Part shown: one piece after another, positions 13,870-28,215 of the stretch
How the letters are laid out: each line of letters opens with the position of its first letter
Numbering within the stretch: the first letter of the stretch is position 1
Source of the DNA: JAKPNF01 sp031556275
Lineage (GTDB): Bacteria; Verrucomicrobiota; Verrucomicrobiia; Opitutales; JAKPNF01
DNA: 29,006 nucleotides
Assembly (NCBI GenBank): GCA_031556275.1
Contig: JAVBTG010000121.1
Location: forward strand, 1 to 29,006
Direction: 5' to 3'
Made by a program: the position numbers and the translations under genes
Notes under the pieces: model-generated
Told to the model about the DNA's origin: nothing
The model's database searches: none
What the model saw: the letters and a program-made list of their open reading frames with translations, nothing else

Positions 13870-15060
13870 ATGGCTAAAGAAGCATTCCAACGCACCAAGC
13901 CCCACGTCAATGTCGGCACCATCGGCCACGTCGACCACGGCAAAACCACTCTCACGACCTCCATCCTCAAGGTGCAGGCGGACAAGGGTCTGGCCCAGTT
14001 CAAGTCCTACGCCGACATCGCCAAGGGCGGCACGGTGCGCGACGCCTCCAAGATCGTGACGATCGCGGTGGCCCACGTCGAGTACGAGAGCGATAACCGC
14101 CACTACGCGCACGTCGATTGCCCGGGGCACGCCGACTTCGTCAAGAACATGATCACGGGTGCCGCCCAGATGGACGGTGCGATCCTCGTTGTCAGCGCCG
14201 CCGACGGCCCGATGCCCCAGACGCGCGAGCACATCCTTTTGGCCAAGCAGGTGGGCGTTCCCGCCATCGTCGTATTCCTGAACAAGGTCGACCTGCTCGA
14301 CGATCCGGACCTCCTCGACCTCGTCGAGATGGAAATCCGCGACCTGCTCAACAAGTACGAATTCCCCGGCGACAGCGTGACGATCGTCCGCGGCAGCGCC
14401 TTGGCCGCCCTTGAGGGCAAGCCCGAGGGCGTCGAAGCCATCGGCAACCTCATGGCCGCCATCGACAAGGACGTTCCGCTTCCGGAGCGCGCCGTCGACA
14501 AGCCCTTCATGATGTCCGTCGAGGACGTCTTCTCGATCACCGGCCGCGGCACCGTGGCCACCGGCCGTATCGAACGCGGCAAGGTCAAGGTCGGCGAGGA
14601 ACTCGAAATCGTCGGCCTGTGCGACACGCAGAAGACCACCGTCACCGGCGTCGAGATGTTCCGCAAGGAGCTCGACGAGGGCCAGGCGGGCGACAAGGTC
14701 GGCCTGCTGCTGCGCGGCGTCGACAAGGATGCCGTCCAGCGCGGCCACGTGTTGGCTAAGCCCGGCTCCATCAAGCCCCACACCGAGTGCATGGCTGAAA
14801 TCTACGTCCTGACCAAGGACGAGGGCGGCCGCCACACCCCGTTCTTCAACAACTACCGCCCGCAGTTCTTCTTCGGCACGGCTGACGTGACGGGTGTTTG
14901 CACCCTGAACGAAGGCGTCGAGATGGTGATGCCCGGCGACAACTTGCAGCTCAAGGTCGTTCTCCAGAAGCCCGTCGCCATGGAGAAGGGCCAGCGCTTC
15001 GCGATCCGCGAAGGCGGCCGCACCATCGGTGCCGGTCGCGTGGTCGAGGTGATCAAGTAA
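13870..15060 (+). CDS. tuf: Translation elongation factor Tu
   Basis: This 396-residue GTPase delivers aminoacyl-tRNA to the ribosome. The start at ATG 13870 gives the family N-terminus MAKEAFQRTKPHVNVGTIGH; frames extending upstream run into the tRNA. Motifs: G1 GHVDHGKT (19–26), G3 DCPGHAD (83–89, catalytic H87), G4 NKVD (138–141), G5 GSAL (175–178). Domains 2 and 3 follow and end in GRVVEVIK. Switch I is aberrant: where other EF-Tus have the near-invariant RGITINTSHV, this one reads KIVTIAVAHV (61–70). It keeps the Mg-coordinating Thr (T64) but loses the conserved Gly and Asn. There is no Shine-Dalgarno before the start. The gene lies between tRNA-Thr and tRNA-Trp; no rpmG is found between tuf and secE. 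Confidence 0.98.
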   Translation: MAKEAFQRTKPHVNVGTIGHVDHGKTTLTTSILKVQADKGLAQFKSYADIAKGGTVRDASKIVTIAVAHVEYESDNRHYAHVDCPGHADFVKNMITGAAQMDGAILVVSAADGPMPQTREHILLAKQVGVPAIVVFLNKVDLLDDPDLLDLVEMEIRDLLNKYEFPGDSVTIVRGSALAALEGKPEGVEAIGNLMAAIDKDVPLPERAVDKPFMMSVEDVFSITGRGTVATGRIERGKVKVGEELEIVGLCDTQKTTVTGVEMFRKELDEGQAGDKVGLLLRGVDKDAVQRGHVLAKPGSIKPHTECMAEIYVLTKDEGGRHTPFFNNYRPQFFFGTADVTGVCTLNEGVEMVMPGDNLQLKVVLQKPVAMEKGQRFAIREGGRTIGAGRVVEVIK

Positions 15061-15095
15061 CCCTCCGGTCCCTCTTCAACTTCCCGCAAAAGGGC

Positions 15096-15125
15096 GCCGG
15101 AAACCCGCTAGTTCGGGTTTCCGGC
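15096..15125 (+). terminator. 12-bp perfect hairpin after tuf
   Basis: GCCGGAAACCCG (15096–15107) and CGGGTTTCCGGC (15114–15125) pair perfectly around the loop CTAGTT, 36 nt after the tuf stop. No T-run follows (TTCCCGTTTGC). It may therefore be a 3'-end stabiliser, a processing site or an atypical terminator rather than a classical intrinsic one. Confidence 0.55.
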
Positions 15126-15174
15126 TTCCCGTTTGCAAGGGAGTTTGGGCGGACAACGTAATTTTTCAACACAC

Positions 15175-15250
15175 AGGGGCGTAGCTCAATTGGTCGAGTA
15201 GCGGTCTCCAAAACCGTTGGTTGGGGGTTCGAGTCCCTCCGCCCCTGCCA
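15175..15250 (+). tRNA. tRNA-Trp (anticodon CCA), CCA encoded
   Basis: The acceptor AGGGGCG pairs with CGCCCCT. The D-arm is GCTC/GAGT with one G-U pair. The anticodon arm is GCGGT/ACCGT with loop CTCCAAA, giving anticodon CCA for UGG. The T-arm is GGGGG/CCCTC with loop TTCGAGT. The discriminator is G and the 3' CCA is encoded. It lies 18 nt before secE, the common bacterial tRNA-Trp–secE–nusG order. A TTGCAA at 15133–15138 might be a -35 element, but no convincing -10 follows. Confidence 0.97.
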
Positions 15251-15268
15251 CTTCCCAAAACAACAGCC

Positions 15269-15487
15269 ATGGCAAATCCGTTTCTCAAAGTCAGCAACTT
15301 CTTCGTCGAAATGATGGCGGAGCTGCGCAAGGCCAGCTGGCCCGCGCGCAAGGAACTTGTGGATTCGACGATCGTTGTGATCGTGGGGCTGCTGTTGTTG
15401 GCCGCCTTTCTGGCGCTGGTCGATTTCTCGCTGTATCAGGTGATGCACCTGTTCTCGGACTTCGTCAAACCCGGGACTCCCGCATAA
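15269..15487 (+). CDS. secE: Preprotein translocase subunit SecE
   Basis: This is the small single-span subunit that clamps SecY in the Sec translocon. From ATG 15269 it has 72 residues (MANPFLKVSNFFVEMMAELR...). It has the conserved amphipathic cytoplasmic motif MAELRKASWPARKELVDST (about 15–33) followed by one membrane helix (VVIVGLLLLAAFLALVDFSL) and a short periplasmic tail. The single-helix form is typical of most bacteria; E. coli SecE has three. It starts right after tRNA-Trp and has no Shine-Dalgarno. Confidence 0.95.
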   Translation: MANPFLKVSNFFVEMMAELRKASWPARKELVDSTIVVIVGLLLLAAFLALVDFSLYQVMHLFSDFVKPGTPA

Positions 15488-15498
15488 CTTCCACACAC

Positions 15499-15534
15499 GC
15501 GCGTTTCCCTCCGCGGGGCACGCGCTTTGTTTTC
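15499..15534 (+). terminator. Possible attenuator hairpin between secE and nusG
   Basis: GCGCGT (15499–15504) and ACGCGC (15520–15525) form a 6-bp stem, with CCC/GGG pairing possible in the loop, followed by TTTGTTTT. This fits an intrinsic terminator or partial attenuator just before nusG. Confidence 0.45.
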
Positions 15535-15542
15535 CCACGACA

Positions 15543-16130
15543 ATGTCTGAACCCTCCGTAGCTCCCGGTCCCTCCCGCTGGTACGCCGTGCAAACCCTCT
15601 CCAACATGGAGGGCAAGGTCAAGGCCTACCTGGAAAAATTCGTGAAGATCGAGGAGATGGGCGACTATCTGCTCGAGGTCCTCATGCCGACCGAAAAGGT
15701 CAGCGAGGTCAAGGGCGGCCGCAAGTACACCACGGACCGCAAGTTTTATCCGGGGTATGTGTTTTTGCACATGCGCCTGTACGACGAGAACGGCAAGCTC
15801 ATGCAGGCCCCGTGGTACTTCGTGCGCAACGTGCAGGGCGTCATCGGCTTCATCGGCGGGGAACGCCCCGTGGCGCTGAAACCCGACGAGATCGAGCGCA
15901 TCCAGCGCCAGATCAAGGACGCCGAGGGCCGCGAGGTTCCCAAAGTGCAGTACCAGGTCGGGCAGGACGTCAAGATCAACGACGGCCCCTTCCTCAACCT
16001 CACCGGCCGCGTAGACGAGATCGACGAGAAAAACCAGAAGCTCAAGGTGTCCGTCTCCATTTTCGGCCGCTTCACCCCGGTCGAACTGGAATACCGCCAG
16101 GTGGAGCGCGTCGACGAGACCGCCAGCTGA
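15543..16130 (+). CDS. nusG: Transcription termination/antitermination factor NusG
   Basis: This 195-residue factor binds RNA polymerase and couples it to Rho or the ribosome. The NGN domain begins RWYAVQTLSNMEGKVKAYLEK (about 12–32) and contains FYPGYVFLHMRL. The KOW domain follows (about 142–190, QVGQDVKINDGPFLNLTGRVDEID). The length is close to E. coli NusG (181) with a slightly longer N-terminus (MSEPSVAPGPS). It lies 55 nt after secE. There is no Shine-Dalgarno before the ATG. Confidence 0.97.
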   Translation: MSEPSVAPGPSRWYAVQTLSNMEGKVKAYLEKFVKIEEMGDYLLEVLMPTEKVSEVKGGRKYTTDRKFYPGYVFLHMRLYDENGKLMQAPWYFVRNVQGVIGFIGGERPVALKPDEIERIQRQIKDAEGREVPKVQYQVGQDVKINDGPFLNLTGRVDEIDEKNQKLKVSVSIFGRFTPVELEYRQVERVDETAS

Positions 16131-16234
16131 TCTCGTTTCTCATTGCGGGCCAATGGCTTGCGTGAAATAAGATATTTTCCTGAATTTTTTGCTTCCCTCT
16201 TTTCCAATAACCCTCTAAAAATAGACCCTTTTCC

Positions 16235-16660
16235 ATGGCCAAAAAAGTCGTAGGACAGATTCGTTTGCAACTCCCCGCCGGCGCGGCTAACCCCGCTCCC
16301 CCGGTCGGCCCCGCGTTGGGCGCACAAGGCGTGAACATCATGGCCTTCTGCAAGGAGTTTAACGCGCGCACCAAGGATCAGGCGGGTATGATCCTTCCGG
16401 TCGTCATTTCCGTCTATCAGGACAAGTCGTTCACATTTATCCTGAAGTCGCCCCCCGCCGCCGTTCTGCTGAAGAAGGCCGCGGGCATCGCCTCCGGCTC
16501 GGCCGTGCCCAACCGCGACAAGGTCGGCAAGGTCACCAAGAAGCAGATCCTCGAGATCGTCAAGATGAAACAGAAGGATCTCAACGCCGTCTCGCCCGAG
16601 GCCGCCAGCCGTCTCATCGAGGGGACCGCCCGCTCGATGGGCATCACCGTCGAGGGCTAA
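16235..16660 (+). CDS. rplK: Large ribosomal subunit protein L11
   Basis: L11, 141 residues, binds 23S rRNA at the GTPase-associated centre and is needed for stringent-response sensing. The N-terminal domain carries the family signature PPVGPALGAQGVNIMAFCKEFN (about 22–43). The C-terminal RNA-binding domain contains KKAAGIASGSAVPNRDKVGKVT (about 79–100). It is preceded by a 104-nt AT-rich leader (16131–16234), which may contain a promoter or L1 operator, though I could not resolve either. There is no Shine-Dalgarno. Confidence 0.97.
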   Translation: MAKKVVGQIRLQLPAGAANPAPPVGPALGAQGVNIMAFCKEFNARTKDQAGMILPVVISVYQDKSFTFILKSPPAAVLLKKAAGIASGSAVPNRDKVGKVTKKQILEIVKMKQKDLNAVSPEAASRLIEGTARSMGITVEG

Positions 16661-16695
16661 TTTTAATTTTCCGGTAAGGAAACAACCCGGGGAAG

Positions 16696-16721
16696 GGCCT
16701 CCCGCAAGGGACCCGCAGGCC
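16696..16721 (+). promoter_or_regulatory. Structured leader between rplK and rplA
   Basis: GGCCT (16696–16700) and AGGCC (16717–16721) enclose CCC-GCAA-GGG (16701–16710), a GNRA-type tetraloop hairpin, with ACCCGC unpaired on the 3' side. In many bacteria L1 represses its own operon through an asymmetric-loop hairpin on the mRNA. A role here as an L1 site is inferred from position and shape only. Confidence 0.4.
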
Positions 16722-16754
16722 GAACGCCGACACCCCGAACCCTAAACACCGCAT

Positions 16755-17447
16755 ATGAAAAAAATCAGCAAACGTTACAAGCAGGCCATGGCCGTCGCCG
16801 ACCTCTCCAAGGGGTACGCGCTGGAGCAGGCCGTTGAAATTTTGGGCAAGCTGCCCAAGGTCAAGTTCGACGAGACCGTCGAGTTCGCGGCCCGTCTGGG
16901 CCTCGACCCCCGCCAGAGCGACCAGATGGTGCGCGGCACCGTCGCGCTGCCCAGCGGCTCCGGCAAGAAGGTCCGCGTGATCGTCTTCACCGAGAACCCC
17001 GAGGAGGCCCTCAAGGCCGGCGCGGACGAGGCGGGCATGGACGACCTGATCGCCAAGGTGACCGGCGGCTGGCTCGACTTCGACGTCGCCATCGCCACGA
17101 CCAGCGCCATGAAGCAGGTGCGCTCTGTCGCCCGCGTGCTGGGTCCCCGCGGCCTGATGCCCAACCCCAAGTCCGGCACCGTGACCGACGACATCGTCGC
17201 CGGCATCAACGCCGTCAAGGCCGGCCGCGTCGAGTTCAAGATGGACAAGACCGCCAACATTTCGATCGTCGTGGGCAAGCGCTCCTTCAGCAACGAGGCC
17301 CTTCTGGCCAACGTCAAGGCCGCCCTCGACGCGCTCGCCAAGGCCAAGCCCGAGAGCTGCAAGTTCAAATACATCCGCTCGCTCACCATTAGCGGCACGA
17401 TGACCCCCGGGGTCAGCATCGACTCCAAGGAGTTCGCCGCCCTCTAA
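16755..17447 (+). CDS. rplA: Large ribosomal subunit protein L1
   Basis: L1, 230 residues, forms the mobile stalk at the ribosomal E site and is often a translational repressor of its own operon. It shows the family core motif VARVLGPRGLMPNPKSGTVTDD (about 128–149) and the C-terminal KYIRSLTISGTMTPGVSID. The length matches E. coli (234). It follows rplK after a 94-nt structured gap and precedes rplJ by 32 nt. There is no Shine-Dalgarno before ATG 16755. Confidence 0.97.
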   Translation: MKKISKRYKQAMAVADLSKGYALEQAVEILGKLPKVKFDETVEFAARLGLDPRQSDQMVRGTVALPSGSGKKVRVIVFTENPEEALKAGADEAGMDDLIAKVTGGWLDFDVAIATTSAMKQVRSVARVLGPRGLMPNPKSGTVTDDIVAGINAVKAGRVEFKMDKTANISIVVGKRSFSNEALLANVKAALDALAKAKPESCKFKYIRSLTISGTMTPGVSIDSKEFAAL

Positions 17448-17479
17448 GCCGCAAGACCAACCCTTAAACATCTCCTATC

Positions 17480-17992
17480 ATGCGTAGCGAAAAGCAATTT
17501 CTGGTCGAAGAGGTGAGCAAACACCTCGGCAAGTCGTCTTACGTTTACCTCGTGGACTTCCGCAAGGTGACCGTGGAGAACGCCGCCGAACTGCGCGGCC
17601 AGCTCGCCCCCCTGGGCGCCGAGTTCCACGTCGTCAAGAATTCGATCCTCAACGTCGCCGCCAAGGGCGCGAGCCTTCCCGACCTCGAACAGTGGCTCGC
17701 GGGCCAGACGGGCATCGTGATCGGCGGGGCGGAAGCCCCGGCCGTCGCCAAGGTGCTGGTCGAGTTCTTCAAAAAGAGCGAGAAGCTCGAAGTCAAGGTC
17801 GGCGTCATCGACGGCGAAGTGCTCTCCGGCGCCGACGTCACGACCCTTTCCAACCTGCCCAGCAAGGACGTTCTGCGCTCCCAGCTGCTGGCCCTGCTCA
17901 ACACGCCCGCCACCCAGTTTGTGCGCGTGCTGCAGGCGACCCCGGAAGGTTTGCTCAACGTCCTCCAGGCCAAGAGCGAACAGGCCGCCTAA
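17480..17992 (+). CDS. rplJ: Large ribosomal subunit protein L10
   Basis: L10, 170 residues, anchors L7/L12 dimers on the ribosomal stalk. The N-terminal rRNA-binding domain has YVYLVDFRKVTVENAAELR and FHVVKNSILNVAA. The C-terminal helix that binds L7/L12 corresponds to about 136–168 (SQLLALLNTPATQFVRVLQATPEG...). The length is close to E. coli L10 (165). The gap of 32 nt before it is too short for the large L10-leader RNA known from many bacteria. The 145-nt gap after it is unusually structured. Confidence 0.96.
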   Translation: MRSEKQFLVEEVSKHLGKSSYVYLVDFRKVTVENAAELRGQLAPLGAEFHVVKNSILNVAAKGASLPDLEQWLAGQTGIVIGGAEAPAVAKVLVEFFKKSEKLEVKVGVIDGEVLSGADVTTLSNLPSKDVLRSQLLALLNTPATQFVRVLQATPEGLLNVLQAKSEQAA

Positions 17993-18014
17993 CACCGAAA
18001 ACCCCTTTTTTGCG

Positions 18015-18037
18015 GGGCTGGCCGTGTAGGCCCGCCC
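18015..18037 (+). promoter_or_regulatory. GC-rich hairpin downstream of rplJ
   Basis: GGGC-T-GGCC (18015–18023) pairs with GGCC-C-GCCC (18029–18037): two 4-bp GC blocks separated by a T·C mismatch, with a GTGTA loop. No T-run follows, so it is not a classical terminator; it may protect or help process the rplKAJ transcript. Confidence 0.45.
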
Positions 18038-18072
18038 TGCGAAGAAAAAACATCAACATCCAAAGAACTTAA

Positions 18073-18117
18073 GTCAGGGGATACGTCCCTTAAACAGCCC
18101 TGCGTCAGGGCGCTGAC
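18073..18117 (+). ncRNA. Predicted three-way-junction RNA in the rplL leader
   Basis: The closing stem is GTCAG (18073–18077) with CTGAC (18113–18117). Hairpin one is GGGA-TACG-TCCC (18078–18089), closed by a UNCG-type tetraloop. Hairpin two is GCCCTG-CGT-CAGGGC (18097–18111). The junction strands are TTAAACA and a single G. All three stems are perfect and nested without conflict, ending 21 nt before the rplL start. It is a structured 5' leader or processing element; no known family is recognised. Confidence 0.5.
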
Positions 18118-18137
18118 CGTTCAAGGAACCCATAATC

Positions 18138-18518
<381 letters not shown>

Positions 18519-18523
18519 TTTGC

Positions 18524-18537
18524 GGGCGTTCACGCCC
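18524..18537 (+). promoter_or_regulatory. Short hairpin immediately after rplL
   Basis: GGGCG (18524–18528) and CGCCC (18533–18537) pair around TTCA, five bases after the rplL stop. It is followed by CCTTACTTTT. It may be a 3'-end stabiliser or processing site. Confidence 0.35.
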
Positions 18538-18555
18538 CCTTACTTTTACCAGCCC

Positions 18556-18594
18556 GACGGCATCGGTCAAACCCGGTGCCGTCAGGTTGTTTTT
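18556..18594 (+). terminator. Attenuator/terminator between rplL and rpoB
   Basis: GACGGCATCGG (18556–18566) and CCGGTGCCGTC (18573–18583) form an 11-bp stem with one G-U pair and a 6-nt loop. It is followed three bases later by TTGTTTTT (18587–18594). This is the position of the well-known rplL–rpoB attenuator of E. coli, which lowers polymerase output relative to L7/L12. Partial read-through would set that ratio here too, unless an undetected promoter precedes rpoB. Confidence 0.72.
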
Positions 18595-18620
18595 GGCTCC
18601 GGCCCGCTTTGAGGCGCTTT

Positions 18621-18674
18621 CCGGGGCTCCCAACCGTTCTTTCAGCCTGCTTTTTCCGGCGCATGAAGCCCCGG
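18621..18674 (+). promoter_or_regulatory. Long-range stem in the rpoB leader
   Basis: CCGGGGCT (18621–18628) and AGCCCCGG (18667–18674) are perfectly complementary across a 38-nt loop, ending 26 nt before the rpoB ATG. With the attenuator upstream, the whole 182-nt gap is highly structured. Function is unknown. Confidence 0.3.
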
Positions 18675-18700
18675 GAATCCTCTGATTCTTTTCTGCCGTT

Positions 18701-22510
<3,810 letters not shown>

Positions 22511-22534
22511 GCCAACCTTTAAAAACACATATCA

Positions 22535-26665
<4,131 letters not shown>

Positions 26666-26681
26666 TCCTATTCTCTCTTAC

Positions 26682-26719
26682 AAAAAGGCCTCCGAATTTC
26701 GGAGGCCTTTTTTGTTTTT
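26682..26719. terminator. Bidirectional terminator between rpoC and cbiO
   Basis: GGCCTCCGA (26687–26695) and TCGGAGGCC (26699–26707) form a perfect 9-bp stem. It is flanked by A5 on the left and T6-G-T5 on the right, so both strands end in a U-run. It lies 17 nt after the rpoC stop and just after the convergent cbiO stop. Confidence 0.95.
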
Positions 26720-26722
26720 ACC

Positions 26723-27421
26723 TTAGCGCAATCCGCATTCCAACAAAAGTTCCTCGTCCTCCAAAATCTCGGCAGTTTTTCCGGCCGCCGCGAGCATGCC
26801 GTCTTTCAGGACAATGCAGCTCGGGCAAAGTTTTTTCGCCAACGCCAGATCGTGCGTGGCGATCAGGCGCGTGCAGGGGACGGAATGCAATAACTCCGCC
26901 AACTCGCGACGTGCGCGGGGGTCGAGTTGCGCGGTCGGCTCGTCCAGCAAAAGGACGGCGGGGTTCATGGCGAGCACGCCCGCGATCGCCGCGCGTTTTT
27001 TCTCCCCGTCGGAAAGCCGCTGCGGCGAGCGTTCGCACAAATGCGCGACGCCGAGCTGTTCCATGATTTTGAGCGCCTTTTCCCGCGCCTCGTCGGAGGG
27101 CAACCCAAGTTCCTTCAGGCCGAAAGCCACATCGTCGCCGATCGTCGCGCAAAAAAGCTGGTCGTCGGAATTTTGAAACACGAGCCCCGCGCGGCGGCGG
27201 ATTTCGCGCAGGTTTTTCTTTTCGACGGCGATCCCGTCGAGGTGGGCGACGCCTTCCTTGAGGGGGAGCAGTCCGAGCAGCGCCTGCAACAGCGTGGATT
27301 TGCCCGCGCCGTTTTCGCCGAGCAGGGCGCACGAATCGCCGTGCGCCACCGCGCAACTGAGATTTTTCAGGGCGGCTTTGCCGTCGGGATAAAGAACCGT
27401 GATGTTTTCGACTTTGATCAT
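26723..27421 (-). CDS. cbiO: Cobalt/nickel ECF transporter ATPase (CbiO-like)
   Basis: This 232-residue ATPase belongs to a CbiMQO-type energy-coupling-factor transporter that imports Co2+ or Ni2+. It has Walker A GENGAGKS (35–42), the CbiO-type Q-loop FQNSDDQLF (82–90, Q83), signature LSDGE (136–140), Walker B AVLLLDEP (D160/E161) and H190 in ATHD. The start at ATG 27421 gives the family N-terminus MIKVENITVLYPDG. Its ATG overlaps the cbiQ stop (ATGA), showing translational coupling. It ends at the shared terminator with rpoC. Co versus Ni cannot be told from the ATPase. Confidence 0.92.
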   Translation of the reverse strand: MIKVENITVLYPDGKAALKNLSCAVAHGDSCALLGENGAGKSTLLQALLGLLPLKEGVAHLDGIAVEKKNLREIRRRAGLVFQNSDDQLFCATIGDDVAFGLKELGLPSDEAREKALKIMEQLGVAHLCERSPQRLSDGEKKRAAIAGVLAMNPAVLLLDEPTAQLDPRARRELAELLHSVPCTRLIATHDLALAKKLCPSCIVLKDGMLAAAGKTAEILEDEELLLECGLR

Positions 27422-28215
27422 GTCAGCAGATTCCCGATCCATTGGGAGACATTAAAACACCGAAACAAGACGCACGCCGCCAAAAAAAGCGCGACCGCGG
27501 ACATTTGCGCCGGCGTCGCCTTTCTTTCGTCGTTCACCGCCGACTCGACATTAAACCCCCGGCACTGCATGGCCTGATAAATACGCCCCGCGCGGTCGAG
27601 GCTCCTTAAAAAGAGATGTCCCATCAATCCCGGCCAGTCGCCGAAGCGCACGGCCGCGCCGCCTGCCGAGCGCAGGCGATAAGCGCGCCATGTGTGCATG
27701 GCCTCCGCCATAAGCACTTCGAGATAGCGCCACGTCAGCATGAATTGGATGACCAGCACGCACGGCACGCGCAACCGCCGCAGCCCGGCGGCGAGGTCGT
27801 TCAGGGGGGTAGTCCCCGCCAGAATCAGCGCGGAGGAAACCGTTAACACTGTTTTTAAAATCAAAACGGCAAACGACAACAGCCCGCCGCTGATGCCGAT
27901 GCCGAATAGGGTGGCCGCCGTCTCGCGGTCGAACAACAGATTGGCCGTTCCCGCGAAAGCGATGAAGGGCAGGGCCAAGGCAGTGCGCAGGCACAACAAC
28001 CGCCACGGCATCCGCGCGATAGCCGCCGCCAAAATAGGATACGCCAAAAAAGGGACAAGCCCCGAAAACGCGTAGGCCGGAAAGGACACGACCACGAGGA
28101 TGTAGCCCAATGTCCCCGCGATTTTCAGGGAAGCGGGCAGGCGGTGCAGGCAGGTGTCGCGCGCGGCCAGCGCCTCCATTGAACGCAGCGCGGCGAATGC
28201 TTTGCTAGCGGGCAT
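27418..28215 (-). CDS. cbiQ: Cobalt/nickel ECF transporter transmembrane protein CbiQ
   Basis: This is the T-component that couples ATP hydrolysis by CbiO to the metal-binding subunit. It has 265 residues with about five hydrophobic segments (roughly 33–50, 52–68, 77–95, 103–133, 235–252). The long cytoplasmic coupling helix carries the Ala-Arg-Gly signature region RSLDRAGRIYQAMQCRGF (204–221), characteristic of CbiQ/EcfT. Its first 11 nt overlap the end of cbiM and its stop overlaps the cbiO start. It is in the operon order M–Q–O, as usual for cobalt/nickel systems. Confidence 0.92.
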   Translation of the reverse strand: MPASKAFAALRSMEALAARDTCLHRLPASLKIAGTLGYILVVVSFPAYAFSGLVPFLAYPILAAAIARMPWRLLCLRTALALPFIAFAGTANLLFDRETAATLFGIGISGGLLSFAVLILKTVLTVSSALILAGTTPLNDLAAGLRRLRVPCVLVIQFMLTWRYLEVLMAEAMHTWRAYRLRSAGGAAVRFGDWPGLMGHLFLRSLDRAGRIYQAMQCRGFNVESAVNDERKATPAQMSAVALFLAACVLFRCFNVSQWIGNLLT

